DNA of 64,000 nucleotides from JADKAV01 sp037045455 (GCA_037045455.1 JBAOIN010000010.1:1-64000); one strand, 5' to 3'. Positions 6,683 to 14,669 are shown, counted from the stretch's first letter. A program made the numbers and translations. Notes: a model not told the origin generated them from the letters alone.

Positions 6683-8932
6683 GTGGCCCACGGGGCAGGG
6701 ACGCACCGTCCCGCCGTCCACCAGACCCCGCCGGTCCCGGGTGCGGTCAAGGCGCTGCTCGCGGTGGCCCTGGTCGGTCTGGGGGTGCAATCTGCCTGGC
6801 TGCTACTGGGGACCTCGGACTACCTGCCCGCCCGCGACGTATGGCTCTACTGCGCGCTCTTCGTCCCGTCCGTACTGATCCTGGCCATACGTGCCCGACT
6901 GGCCGACGACACTTCCCGGGCCTGGGCCGTCCTGGCCGGGGCAGCGGCTATCTGGACCCTGGCAGAGGCCGGCGCCGCGACCACGGACACCACAGGACCG
7001 CTCTGGACGCAGATTCTGTTCGTCCTGACCCCACCCACGATGTACGTCGGGCTGATCCTTCTGGTCCGAACGGTGCTGCCGCGCACGGCCCGCGGAGCCT
7101 GGCTGGATGGCCTGCTCGTCATGCTGGCGACGACGGCGGCGCTGTCTCTGTCCGCGTCCACGTTCAGCGGCGCGCTGTACTGGCCGCACCTGGCCCTGGC
7201 CGTCGCCTATCCCAGCCTGGATCTGCTGCAAGTCACCCTGATCGTCGCGGCGATGGTGATGCTGGGACGGGCGGCGGGGCGGGCATGGTGGCTGCTACTG
7301 GCGGGGTCCGTAGCGGTCTGGCTGGCCGACTCGCTGTGGCTGATCCGGCTCGCCGCGCAGAACGAGAGCTCGACGCTGCTTTACGCGGTGTGGCCACTGG
7401 GAATGCTGCTGATGGCAGTCGCTGCCTGGCAGCCACTCACCCGCGGTCGGGTGCAGACCCAAACGGACTGGCAACTGCCGCTTGTGGCGACGTCGGCGGC
7501 GTTCGCGGTCATCCTGTACGCCACCGTCAACCCGGTATCTCCGGTGACCGTTGGACTCGCAGCCGGCGCCGTCCTGACCGGAGCCATCCGCAGCATCGGT
7601 GCGTTGCGGACCGCCTCCGCGCGCAGCCAGGCTCATCGGCAGGCGCATACCGACGATCTCACCGGGCTGGCCAACAGGCGCGGACTGACCAGTGTCGCGG
7701 GACCCAACCTGGCTGACCCGCAGGCGCTGCTGCTCCTGGACATCGATCGCTTCAAGCAGATCAACGACACTCTGGGACACCAGGCCGGGGACGACGTGCT
7801 GCATGAGGTTGGCAGACGTTTCCGGGAGGTCATCGGCGCGCGGGGTGTGATCAGCCGCATGGGCGGGGACGAGTTCGCCGTTCTGCTGGAACTCGGCACC
7901 GACCGCAACGATGCCCTCGACACCGCCGACCGGCTGCACGCGGCGATGTCAGCGCCCTTGCTGGCCACGGGCATTGAACTGCAGGTGGAACTCAGCGTTG
8001 GTATCGCGACCGCACCGACGCACGGCACCAACCTGTCCGCCTTGCTGTTGTCTGCCGACCGCGCGATGTACCGCGCCAAGCGGGACCGGGTCGCCACGCA
8101 GGTCTTCGACCCCCGCTGGGACTCCGGGGAGACCGGCAACCTGCTGCTCCTGCAGGAACTGCGCGGGGCGTTACAGCGTGACGAGTTCGTCTGCTACTTC
8201 CAGCCGCAGCTGGACGTGCTCACCAACGAGGTCGTCAGCGTCGAGTCTCTCGTGCGCTGGCTACACCCCGAGCGCGGCCTCATCCCGGCCGGCCAGTTCC
8301 TTCCCATGATCGAACAGACCAGTCTGATCCGCCCGTTGTCCGACGCCATCCTGGACATGAGCCTGCGCCAATTGCGGCGCTGGTTGGACCAAGGTCTGTC
8401 GTTGTCGATGTCGGTGAACATCTCAGCCACCAACCTGATGGACCGCGCGCTGCCGCTGCGTGTGACGGACCTGCTGGTGAAGCACCAGATCGATGCCGCC
8501 CGGCTGACCCTCGAGATCACCGAGACCGCGCTCAGTGGTGACGAGGAGCGGGTACGTGTAGTGCTGGCGCAACTGCACGAGATCGGCGTGCGGATCTCGA
8601 TCGACGATTATGGTTCCGGGTACTCCTCGCTGCAGCAGATCGGCACGCTCGGGGCGCAGGAGCTCAAGCTCGACCGGCAGTTCGTCACCGGTGTCGGCGA
8701 CCGTGGCGACCTCCGCTCGATCCTGGCCGCCACCGTCCACCTCGCGCATGGACTGCGGCTGCGGATGGTAGCCGAGGGGGTCGAGTCGGCCAGTGATCTG
8801 GACCAGGTGCGGCTATCGGGCTGCGACCTGGCACAGGGCTACTACATCAGCCCGCCACGGCGAGGCGACCTGCTTCTCGAGTGGATGCAGGACCGCCGCT
8901 TGCGCACCGGCGAAGACCGGCTGCGTTTCTGA
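6683..8932 (+). CDS. Membrane-bound GGDEF-EAL protein (cyclic di-GMP turnover)
   Basis: The 749-residue protein has about eight or nine membrane helices in residues 15-310, then a GGDEF domain (motif RMGGDEFAVLL near residue 395) and an EAL domain near 500-745. The GGDEF motif is intact, so diguanylate cyclase activity is possible; no RxxD inhibitory site stands five residues before it. In the EAL domain the signature reads ESLVRW instead of EALVRW, but the other catalytic pieces (NISATNL, EITE, DDYGSGYSSL, EGVES) are present, so phosphodiesterase activity remains plausible. The start was placed at the GTG after the -10 element; in-frame upstream starts at 6608 and 6647 would run into the promoter. 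Input signal unknown. Confidence 0.9.
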   Translation: MAHGAGTHRPAVHQTPPVPGAVKALLAVALVGLGVQSAWLLLGTSDYLPARDVWLYCALFVPSVLILAIRARLADDTSRAWAVLAGAAAIWTLAEAGAATTDTTGPLWTQILFVLTPPTMYVGLILLVRTVLPRTARGAWLDGLLVMLATTAALSLSASTFSGALYWPHLALAVAYPSLDLLQVTLIVAAMVMLGRAAGRAWWLLLAGSVAVWLADSLWLIRLAAQNESSTLLYAVWPLGMLLMAVAAWQPLTRGRVQTQTDWQLPLVATSAAFAVILYATVNPVSPVTVGLAAGAVLTGAIRSIGALRTASARSQAHRQAHTDDLTGLANRRGLTSVAGPNLADPQALLLLDIDRFKQINDTLGHQAGDDVLHEVGRRFREVIGARGVISRMGGDEFAVLLELGTDRNDALDTADRLHAAMSAPLLATGIELQVELSVGIATAPTHGTNLSALLLSADRAMYRAKRDRVATQVFDPRWDSGETGNLLLLQELRGALQRDEFVCYFQPQLDVLTNEVVSVESLVRWLHPERGLIPAGQFLPMIEQTSLIRPLSDAILDMSLRQLRRWLDQGLSLSMSVNISATNLMDRALPLRVTDLLVKHQIDAARLTLEITETALSGDEERVRVVLAQLHEIGVRISIDDYGSGYSSLQQIGTLGAQELKLDRQFVTGVGDRGDLRSILAATVHLAHGLRLRMVAEGVESASDLDQVRLSGCDLAQGYYISPPRRGDLLLEWMQDRRLRTGEDRLRF

Positions 8933-8936
8933 AATC

Positions 8937-9022
8937 TGGTGGCGGGTGCTGGGTTCGAACCAGCGTAGGCGTACGCCGACGGTTTTACAGACCGTTCCCT
9001 TTGGCCACTCGGGCAACCCGCC
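8937..9022 (-). tRNA. tRNA-Tyr (GTA)
   Basis: Class II tRNA on the minus strand: acceptor GGCGGGT/ACCCGCC, anticodon loop CTGTAAA (anticodon GTA), a long variable arm GCGTACGCC and T arm GCTGGTTCGAACCCAGC. The 3' CCA is encoded in the DNA, unlike the three other tRNAs here. Confidence 0.94.
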
Positions 9023-9050
9023 AAACGCTAGCCACCATACACGCTGGGGC

Positions 9051-9056
9051 TATCGT
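9051..9056 (+). promoter_or_regulatory. -10 element for leaderless yajQ
   Basis: TATCGT followed by GCTCGC and the yajQ ATG, the same 6-nt spacing seen at other leaderless genes in the window. Confidence 0.65.
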
Positions 9057-9062
9057 GCTCGC

Positions 9063-9554
9063 ATGGCAGATAGCAGCTTCGACGTGGTGAGCAAGGTCGA
9101 CCGGCAGGAGGCGGACAACGCCCTGAATCAAGCGGCCAAGGAACTAGCCACACGTTTCGATTTCAAGAACACCGGAACGTCGATCGCGTGGACTGGGGAG
9201 ATGAGCGTCGAGGTGGTCTCGGGCACCGAGGAGCGGGCCGTTGCCGCACTGGAGGTGTTCCGGGACAAGCTGGTCAAGCGGCACATTTCCCTGAAGGCGT
9301 TCAAAGCCGACGACCCGCGGCTGTCGGGTAAGGAGTACAAGATCAGCGGGGTGTTCGAGGCCGGTTTGAGCCAGGAGAACGCCAAGAAGATCGGCAAGAT
9401 CATCCGTGACGAGGGTCCCAAGGGGATCAAGACCCAGGTCCAGGGTGACGAGCTACGGGTGTCGGGCAAGTCCCGCGACGACTTGCAGGCCGTCATCGCA
9501 CTGCTCAAGGACGCGGACCTCGACGTGGCGCTGCAGTTCACGAACTATCGCTAA
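9063..9554 (+). CDS. yajQ: YajQ family nucleotide-binding protein (DUF520)
   Basis: This 163-residue protein matches YajQ over its whole length: MADSSFDVVSKVDRQEADNA at the start, FDFKNTGTSI, KAFKADDPRLSGKEYKI in the middle and KDADLDVALQFTNYR at the end. The family has two RRM-like domains and binds nucleotides; some members bind cyclic di-GMP, which is notable beside the GGDEF-EAL gene just upstream. It has its own leaderless promoter and is separated from that gene by tRNA-Tyr on the other strand, so an operon is excluded. Confidence 0.92.
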   Translation: MADSSFDVVSKVDRQEADNALNQAAKELATRFDFKNTGTSIAWTGEMSVEVVSGTEERAVAALEVFRDKLVKRHISLKAFKADDPRLSGKEYKISGVFEAGLSQENAKKIGKIIRDEGPKGIKTQVQGDELRVSGKSRDDLQAVIALLKDADLDVALQFTNYR

Positions 9555-9560
9555 GTGCGT

Positions 9561-9687
9561 GATGGGGGCAATGTGCCCAGCGGGCGAGGGATTCGTCACT
9601 GGGGCACATCGCCCATGGTTGTCACGCCGCGTCTGGCGCGGGCATGTGCCTGAGAGACGAGGTACTCGCCCCTCAGGCACATCGCGC
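9561..9687. repeat. Palindrome family F, two units
   Basis: Two ~50-nt units with the same layout: arms ATGTGCCCAG/CTGGGGCACAT (9571-9580, 9599-9609) and ATGTGCCTGAG/CTCAGGCACAT (9644-9654, 9672-9682), each inside a further GC-rich flank. They fill the gap between convergent yajQ and the small membrane protein gene and may serve as terminators for both. Confidence 0.7.
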
Positions 9688-9694
9688 AAGCCCC

Positions 9695-9892
9695 TCAGGC
9701 TGGTTCGTCCGTCCGCAGCCGGGCCTGCGCGACCAAACCGGCGACGATGCCGACGACGCCGAGCGCGATCAGGAGCAGCGGGAACACCACTGCCATGGAG
9801 ATGGACCCGGGGGCGATCAGGTAGGCCAGGGCGAGGACTGCGAACACCAGCCCGGCTCCGAAGCTGAACACATCGATGGGATGCCTGGTCAT
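9695..9892 (-). CDS. Small two-helix membrane protein
   Basis: The 65-residue product has two hydrophobic helices (FSFGAGLVFAVLALAYLI and MAVVFPLLLIALGVVGIVAG) and a short charged tail ending RLRTDEPA. I do not recognise a family. Its ATG overlaps the stop of the upstream PspC-domain gene (ATGA), so the two are cotranscribed and probably act in the same membrane process. No catalytic motif is visible. Confidence 0.7.
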   Translation of the reverse strand: MTRHPIDVFSFGAGLVFAVLALAYLIAPGSISMAVVFPLLLIALGVVGIVAGLVAQARLRTDEPA

Positions 9893-11073
9893 GCCGCCTT
9901 CTCCTTCTTCGTCGGGGTGGGTAGGGGGACGCTGGCAGCAACTGCCGGCGACCCGGTGTGGATCCGCACCTGGCCGGCACCCATGGAGACCCGCAGCACC
10001 AGCGTGCCGTCGGAGTCACCGATTGCCGGATAGATCATCCGCGCCGGTGGCGAATCACTCGGACTGAACGAGCGACTGTCGCTGGCCCGCCCGCGCGGTC
10101 CGTCGACGGAGACCTCGACGGCACCGAAGTCGGGGATCATCTCCAGTGTCCAATTGCGTGGCACATTCACGTCAAGCTGCCCGAACCCCATCTCGATGCT
10201 CACCTCGTCGCGTTGCGGCGCGGTGGGCCACTGTGACAAGTCCATCCGCACACTCCCGGCACCCACTGTGCGAACCGTGTCGGTCGGAGTGGGCGACCAG
10301 GTCTGGGCGCCGACGTTAAGATCCATGCGCTGCACCTGCCCCACAATTCCGAGCAGCAGCGCCAAGGGCACCGCGAAGATGAGCAGCCACTTGGCCCGGC
10401 CGTAGAACGCGCCCACCAGCAGGGTCAGGCCCAGCACCAGCAGAACTGCGGAGATCACGGTGGTTGCACTGGCTCCCAGCAGCATGGCAACGGCGCCGGC
10501 GACGACTGCCGCGCACAGCCCGATGAGCCCCAGGTAGGACCGTGGCCGCGGCGGCATTGGAGGTGGCGGCGGAGCCTGCAGCACGGTGGTCGGCGCATAG
10601 GCTCCCGTGCCGCCGTAGGCATAGCCCGTCGGCACGGGCTCTGATGGCTCGACCGCGGCCCGGGACCCGCCGCGTTGGCTCATCACGATCCACACAGCGA
10701 CCCCGGCGAGCAGGGCAGCCATGACCACACCGCCGCCGTCCGGCGACCCCCCGAAGAGCAGCCCAAGGCCGATGCCAGCAGCGATGAGCACCGTGAAGCC
10801 ACCCAGAATCCGCAGTCCCCAGGATTGGGTCACCTTGGCCGGTGGCGGAGTGCCCTCCTCGGGCACGAGCAGCCACAAGGCCAGGTAGGCGAACAGGCCG
10901 ATCCCGCCGAGCAGCAGGGACACCGCGAACACAACGCGCAGCACGACGGGGTCCACATTCCAATAGCGCCCCAGCCCTGCGCAGACGCCGCCGATGATGC
11001 GGTCATCGGCACTGCGGCGAAGCAGTTTCACAGCCGGTGGTGCTGGACTCATTTCGATGGTTTCCTCACTCAT
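9889..11073 (-). CDS. PspC-domain membrane protein with LiaF-like C-terminal domain
   Basis: About 394 residues. A PspC domain at the N-terminus (RSADDRIIGGVCAGLGRYW, then a helix ending ALWLLVPEE) is followed by several membrane helices and a soluble C-terminal beta-rich domain (SVRMDLSQWP, IEMGFGQLDVNVP, VSMGAGQVRIH) like that of LiaF/DUF2154 proteins. Such proteins restrain envelope-stress two-component systems, and the adjacent divergent genes encode just such a system. The start is uncertain: ATG at 11073 has GGAGG too close, ATG at 11052 has GAGGA at better spacing, and an upstream ATG lies at 11109. Confidence 0.82.
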   Translation of the reverse strand: MSEETIEMSPAPPAVKLLRRSADDRIIGGVCAGLGRYWNVDPVVLRVVFAVSLLLGGIGLFAYLALWLLVPEEGTPPPAKVTQSWGLRILGGFTVLIAAGIGLGLLFGGSPDGGGVVMAALLAGVAVWIVMSQRGGSRAAVEPSEPVPTGYAYGGTGAYAPTTVLQAPPPPPMPPRPRSYLGLIGLCAAVVAGAVAMLLGASATTVISAVLLVLGLTLLVGAFYGRAKWLLIFAVPLALLLGIVGQVQRMDLNVGAQTWSPTPTDTVRTVGAGSVRMDLSQWPTAPQRDEVSIEMGFGQLDVNVPRNWTLEMIPDFGAVEVSVDGPRGRASDSRSFSPSDSPPARMIYPAIGDSDGTLVLRVSMGAGQVRIHTGSPAVAASVPLPTPTKKEKAA

Positions 11074-11117
11074 GCCTCCACCGTGCTCGCACAGGGCCAG
11101 CGGCCACATCCGGCATC

Positions 11118-11150
11118 GACCCTGATTTCCGACTCAGGGTCCGACCCTGA
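11118..11150. promoter_or_regulatory. Candidate operator with three GACCCTGA sites
   Basis: GACCCTGA at 11118-11125 and TCAGGGTC at 11134-11141 form an inverted repeat with an 8-nt spacer, followed after one base by another GACCCTGA at 11143-11150. The array lies between the divergent PspC gene and the histidine kinase gene, ending 22 bp before the kinase -10 element. It is a good candidate for the binding site of the LuxR-type regulator encoded at 12301. Confidence 0.55.
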
Positions 11151-11172
11151 TCCCCAAGGGTGCCAGGTACGG

Positions 11173-11178
11173 GACAAT
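11173..11178 (+). promoter_or_regulatory. -10 element for histidine kinase gene
   Basis: GACAAT with seven bases to the GTG at 11186; no Shine-Dalgarno site, so leaderless translation is likely. Confidence 0.5.
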
Positions 11179-11185
11179 CGGAAAC

Positions 11186-12304
11186 GTGTCCACCCTTCCA
11201 GCCGTGCCGCGTGCCTACCGACAGTCCCGCGGTCGCTGGGTAGGTGGCGTCGCAGCGGGTCTCGCCGAACACCTGGGATGGCCGGTGGCGGCGGTGCGCA
11301 CCCTATTCGTGATCACCACCCTGTTCGCCGGCTTGGGTGTCGTGGCCTATGCAGCCTTCTGGGCAGTCCTGCCGCCGCGGGTGGAGGACGACAGCGACAC
11401 CGCGCGACTGCTGGCCTTCGCGGCCCTGGTCATCGGCGGCTTCCTGCTCTTCCCCGTCGACCCCTGGATGCAGGTTGGCCTTCCCCTGGCCGTCATGGCC
11501 ATCGGCGCGACAGTCGTCTGGACGCGGGTGCGACCGTCCAGGCGTGTGCCCCGGGGCGGCACACAGTGGACAGCCGTGCTGCTCGGCCTGCTGCTGGTGC
11601 TCAGTGGCATCGTTGCGCTCGCGGCGACCGGGTTGGGGGTGCGGTCTCTGCTGAGCCTGACGGCCGTGGCAGTTCTGCTGCTCGTCGGCGTCGGACTCAT
11701 CGCCATGCCGTGGGTGGCCGGGTTGTACCGCGAACTGACGCAGGAGCGCCAGGAGCGGGTGCGCTCGCAGACCCGGGCCGAACTCGCAACCCAAGTGCAC
11801 GACTCGGTGTTGCAGACACTCACCCTGATCCGCCGGCATGCCGACGACCCGGACCGTGTGCAGCGACTGGCACGAGCCGAGGAACGGCATCTGCGGCAGT
11901 GGCTGTACGAGCCGGCCGGCGACCCGCAGCAGACGCTGTCGGCCGCGCTCGCCGACATCGCTGCCCGGATTGAGGCCGACTTCCCGGTGACGGTGGAGGT
12001 CGTGTGCGTCGGGGATGCCGAACTCGGCGACCGCGAGCAGGCGCTGGTCGCCGCGGCCAGGGAGGCGGTGCTCAACGCTGCAAAACACGCCGGCGGGGAC
12101 ATCAGCGTCTACGCCGAGGCCGGCGACGAGGTCCGGGTCTACGTGCGGGATCGGGGACCGGGGTTCGACCTCGATGCCGTACCGGACGACCGCCGAGGAA
12201 TCAGCGAGTCGATGCGGGGTCGCATGGAGCGCGCAGGTGGAACGTGTGACATCCGCACAGGAACCCGCGGCACTGAGGTGACTTTGGCATTGGAGGGGCC
12301 ATGA
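11186..12304 (+). CDS. PspC-domain sensor histidine kinase, NarL/LiaS type
   Basis: The 372-residue kinase begins with a PspC domain (SRGRWVGGVAAGLAEHLGW, residues 14-32, with a helix to about 63), has four or more membrane helices to about residue 180, and then a HisKA_3 domain with the phospho-acceptor H205 in QVHDSVLQTL. The ATPase domain shows AAREAVLNAAKHAG (N box) and VRDRGPGFDLD (G box). It likely senses membrane stress and phosphorylates the regulator encoded next, with which its stop overlaps (ATGA). The fusion of PspC to a kinase is characteristic of actinobacterial envelope systems. Confidence 0.9.
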   Translation: MSTLPAVPRAYRQSRGRWVGGVAAGLAEHLGWPVAAVRTLFVITTLFAGLGVVAYAAFWAVLPPRVEDDSDTARLLAFAALVIGGFLLFPVDPWMQVGLPLAVMAIGATVVWTRVRPSRRVPRGGTQWTAVLLGLLLVLSGIVALAATGLGVRSLLSLTAVAVLLLVGVGLIAMPWVAGLYRELTQERQERVRSQTRAELATQVHDSVLQTLTLIRRHADDPDRVQRLARAEERHLRQWLYEPAGDPQQTLSAALADIAARIEADFPVTVEVVCVGDAELGDREQALVAAAREAVLNAAKHAGGDISVYAEAGDEVRVYVRDRGPGFDLDAVPDDRRGISESMRGRMERAGGTCDIRTGTRGTEVTLALEGP

Positions 12305-12918
12305 TCCGGCTGGTCGTGGTGGACGACCACGAGATGGTACGGGCCGGCATCCGGGGCGGGCTGCCCGAGGACATCGAGGTGGTGGCCGAGGCCGCTGACG
12401 TCGAGCAGGCCGTGCGGGCGATCGGTGAGGCCGAGCCAGACGTGGTGCTGCTCGACGTGCACCTCCCCGGGGGCAACGCCCAGGAGGTGCTACGGCAGTG
12501 CCGGGGCGATTGCCGCTTCCTCGCTTTGTCGGTCTCCGACGCCGCCGAGGACGTGGTGGGCGTCGTGCGGCTGGGAGCACGCGGTTACGTGACGAAGGAC
12601 ATCAGCAGTGAGGAACTGGCTGCCGCCATCCGGAAGGTCGCTGCCGGCGACGCGGTGTTCAGCCCGCGTCTCGCGGGTTTCGTGCTCGACGCCTTCACCG
12701 GGACGGCGGCGCAGTCCGACGACGAGCTCGACCGGCTCACCACGCGCGAGCGGGACGTGATGCGGCTCATCGCGCGGGGCTACACGTACCGGGAGGCGGC
12801 GGAGGAGCTGTTCGTCAGCGTCAAGACCGTGGAGACCCACATGTCGGCTGTGTTGCGCAAGCTGCAACTGAGCAACCGCCGCGAGCTAGCACGGTGGGCG
12901 CAAGCGCGGGGTTTGTGA
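12301..12918 (+). CDS. LuxR-family response regulator
   Basis: The 205-residue protein has a receiver domain (acidic pair D8/D9, phospho-acceptor D52 in VVLLDVHLP, the Thr/Ser switch in FLALSVSD, and K in YVTKD) and a C-terminal LuxR-type HTH (LTTRERDVMRLIARGY to VKTVETHMSAVLRKL, residues 145-190). It overlaps the kinase gene by 4 nt, so the pair is one two-component system. Its targets probably include the divergent PspC gene. The stop TGA sits in GGTTTGTGA, next to palindrome family B whose arm has the same TTTGTGA word. Confidence 0.93.
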   Translation: MIRLVVVDDHEMVRAGIRGGLPEDIEVVAEAADVEQAVRAIGEAEPDVVLLDVHLPGGNAQEVLRQCRGDCRFLALSVSDAAEDVVGVVRLGARGYVTKDISSEELAAAIRKVAAGDAVFSPRLAGFVLDAFTGTAAQSDDELDRLTTRERDVMRLIARGYTYREAAEELFVSVKTVETHMSAVLRKLQLSNRRELARWAQARGL

Positions 12919-12924
12919 CGGCGA

Positions 12925-13033
12925 GGCTTTGTGAGTGACAGACCAGAAACTGGCCGCTCAGTCACAAAGCCCTCGACCCGCCAGGGGGCTTTGTGAGTGA
13001 CAGACCAGAAACTGGCCGCTCAGTCACAAAGCC
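12925..13033. repeat. Palindrome family B, two identical 47-bp units
   Basis: Units at 12925-12971 and 12987-13033 are identical. Each starts GGCTTTGTGAGTGACAGACC and ends GCTCAGTCACAAAGCC, giving an outer stem of about 10 pairs and an inner CCAGaaaCTGG stem. They separate convergent genes. The right unit overlaps the end of the NuoI-like gene and provides its stop codon. A third copy, 39 of 47 bases identical, lies inside nuoG at 32659-32705. Confidence 0.85.
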
Positions 13034-13308
13034 TCTCGCCGCCACTCGAACACCGGCGGCGGTAGCTCGTCCGACCACTCCAACGCCTCGAACGGGCAGA
13101 TATCCACGCACAAGCCGCACATCATGCACGTGCCGTAGTCGATCGCGAACTGGTCCAGCACCAGCGACGACCGGCGGCGTCCGGAACTCTCGTCGACCTC
13201 CAAATGCGCGTCCAGGTGCATGCACCAAACCGGACATGCGCGGATACAGAGCATGCAACTCGTGCAGTTGGCCGGTATCAGCTCGATCGAGGCGTGGGTC
13301 ACGTCCAT
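13024..13308 (-). CDS. NuoI-like 2[4Fe-4S] ferredoxin-type subunit
   Basis: About 94 residues: MDVTHASIELIPANCTSCML, then two CxxCxxCxxxCP motifs (CTSCMLCIRACP and CMMCGLCVDICP), the arrangement of NuoI/HycF/EchF subunits that pass electrons along complex-I-like enzymes. The ATG at 13308 overlaps the end of the NuoC-like gene by 10 nt, so coupling is likely. The C-terminus WRREAL and its stop codon are contributed by palindrome family B, suggesting the repeat landed on the original end of the gene. It is distinct from the full-length nuoI in the main operon at 30078-30627. Confidence 0.85.
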   Translation of the reverse strand: MDVTHASIELIPANCTSCMLCIRACPVWCMHLDAHLEVDESSGRRRSSLVLDQFAIDYGTCMMCGLCVDICPFEALEWSDELPPPVFEWRREAL

Positions 13309-13688
13309 GGCGTCCCCGGAGGGTCCTGCCGGCGAAGGGGTTTGGCCGGGTCGACGGCACCCGGCCACTCGTGCAGTCGAGCCGGCAGCGGCGTCTGTTT
13401 GCGAAGAACGGGGGGCGAAGCAGCCGGCAGCAATAGGGGTTCAGCCACTACCCCGAAGTCGACGCCGAACATCTCCGCGGTTTCGCGCTCGTGCCAGGCC
13501 GCACTGGGAAAGAGGTCGGCCACCGACACGACCGGGGCCGGCGAATGGACCAGGCGAATTTGCGAAGGGTCATCGGATCGGACCAGGCAGGCCACGATCG
13601 TCACCTCCCCGTCGTCGCGGGCACTGAGCCAGTCGAGGACGTCGAAGCCCTGGTGGCGCAGGGCGAGCAACTCCTCGCGCCAGGTCAC
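13299..13688 (-). CDS. NuoC-like 30-kDa subunit (orphan complex-I-like module)
   Basis: About 129 residues from a GTG at 13688: VTWREELLALRHQGFDVLDW, then WHERETAEMFGVDFG, the diagnostic NuoC/HycE-N motif that is also present as WHERETFDFFGVIF in the main nuoC. The start overlaps the stop of the NuoB-like gene (GTGA). Conserved residues are intact, so it is not obviously decaying. No NuoD/large-subunit gene is fused or adjacent, which is unusual because this subunit normally sits on NuoD. Confidence 0.8.
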   Translation of the reverse strand: MTWREELLALRHQGFDVLDWLSARDDGEVTIVACLVRSDDPSQIRLVHSPAPVVSVADLFPSAAWHERETAEMFGVDFGVVAEPLLLPAASPPVLRKQTPLPARLHEWPGAVDPAKPLRRQDPPGTPWT

Positions 13689-14010
13689 AAGGCCCCCCGC
13701 ACGGCCGCAACCAGAGCTTCCGGACGCGGCGGGCAACCGGGCACGACCACGTCGGCTTCGATTGGACCCACGGAGTAGGAGTCCCAATACGGCCCGCCAC
13801 TGATCGTGCAGACGCCATACGCCACGACGAGCCGGGGTTGCGGGAACGGCCGCGATCTCGGCAGCCACCAGCGGGGCGGCCGCATGGGTCACGGTGCCGG
13901 CTATGACGACAATCGTGGGTCCCGGTTACGTCGGCCAGCGCGGCGTTGAGCGCTGCGGCACTTTCCGCCTCCACCCCGCAGCACGCGAGGTTGATGTACC
14001 GGACGTCCAC
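13685..14010 (-). CDS. NuoB-like small subunit (two frame breaks)
   Basis: Once two one-base gains near 13830 and 13920 are removed, a ~108-residue protein appears: VDVRYINLACCGVEAESAAA, then TIVVIAGTVTHAAAPLVAAE, VVAYGVCTISGGPYWD and VVVPGCPPRPEALVAAVRGA. All four Cys expected to hold cluster N2 (Cys-Cys, GVC, PGC) are present. It resembles NuoB/HyfI/EchC small subunits but is shorter than the main NuoB (184 residues). The GTG follows a TAGATT -10 element by six bases, so the three-gene module has its own leaderless promoter. Confidence 0.75.
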
Positions 14011-14014
14011 GGGT

Positions 14015-14669
14015 TCAATCTAGGCGTGCGATGAGCATGCCGTCATACCCCTTGCTGCCTACGGTCTGCAGGGTGGTCGCTGTGAGCCGCGAGTCGGCGG
14101 CAACCAGTTCGTGCAGCCGGCGTTGCGCCTGCGAGCCCGGGTTGTCGACGTCCGGATCTCCGAGGTCGCCACCCCGCACCACGTTGTCCGCGACGATGAC
14201 ACCGCCGGAACGGAGATGCTCGACTGCCCACGTGAAGTAGGCGGGCGTGTTGACCTTGTCCGCGTCGATGAAGACGAGATCGAAGAGGCCCGTGAGCTGT
14301 GCAAACGCATCCAGCGCCGGCCCGATTCTGATCTCCACGACCTCTGCCAGTCCAGCGGCAGCGATGTTCTCGGCCGCCACCCGGGCGTGGGCCGGATCCG
14401 CCTCAAGGGTGATCAAGCGACCGCCTGTGGGCAGCGCCCTGGCCATCACGATCGCGCTGTAACCGGCCAAGGTTCCGATCTCCAGAATCCGGCGAGCGCC
14501 GACCAGCTGCACCAAGATCTGCAAGAACCGGCCCTTGCGGCGCAGAGACCTGGATGTCGGGCAATCCGGCGGCAGCGGAACGGGCGAGCACCGCTTCGAG
14601 GATCTCGTCATCCCCTGCCACGGTGTGATTGATGAAGGCGTCCACCGCGTCGAATGTCTGCTGATCCAC
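14015..14669 (-). CDS. SAM-dependent O-methyltransferase, class I (frame break near 14540)
   Basis: About 217 residues after repair. The N-terminus VDQQTFDAVDAFINHTVAGD is in one frame; the Rossmann core ARRILEIGTLAGYSAIVMAR, then FDLVFIDADK and GGVIVADNVVRGG, is in the next. A one-base gain in GGGCCGG near 14540 explains the shift and restores APQGRFLQ. These motifs match the caffeoyl-CoA/catechol O-methyltransferase-like family (Methyltransf_3). The substrate is unknown. The GTG at 14669 follows a TACAGT -10 element by six bases. Confidence 0.85.
14017..14022 (-). promoter_or_regulatory. -10 element for orphan NuoB/C/I module
   Basis: TAGATT on the minus strand, then GAACCC and the GTG at 14010. 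It overlaps the stop codon region of the upstream methyltransferase gene. Confidence 0.6.

Noticed and set aside
9453..10019. 188-codon minus-strand frame across the yajQ end and the small membrane gene
   Set aside because: Arg/Pro-rich shadow frame overlapping two better-supported genes and palindrome family F.
12925..13033. Two identical 47-bp repeats as a CRISPR array
   Set aside because: Only two units, a 15-bp spacer, fully palindromic repeats, a third copy inside nuoG and no cas genes.
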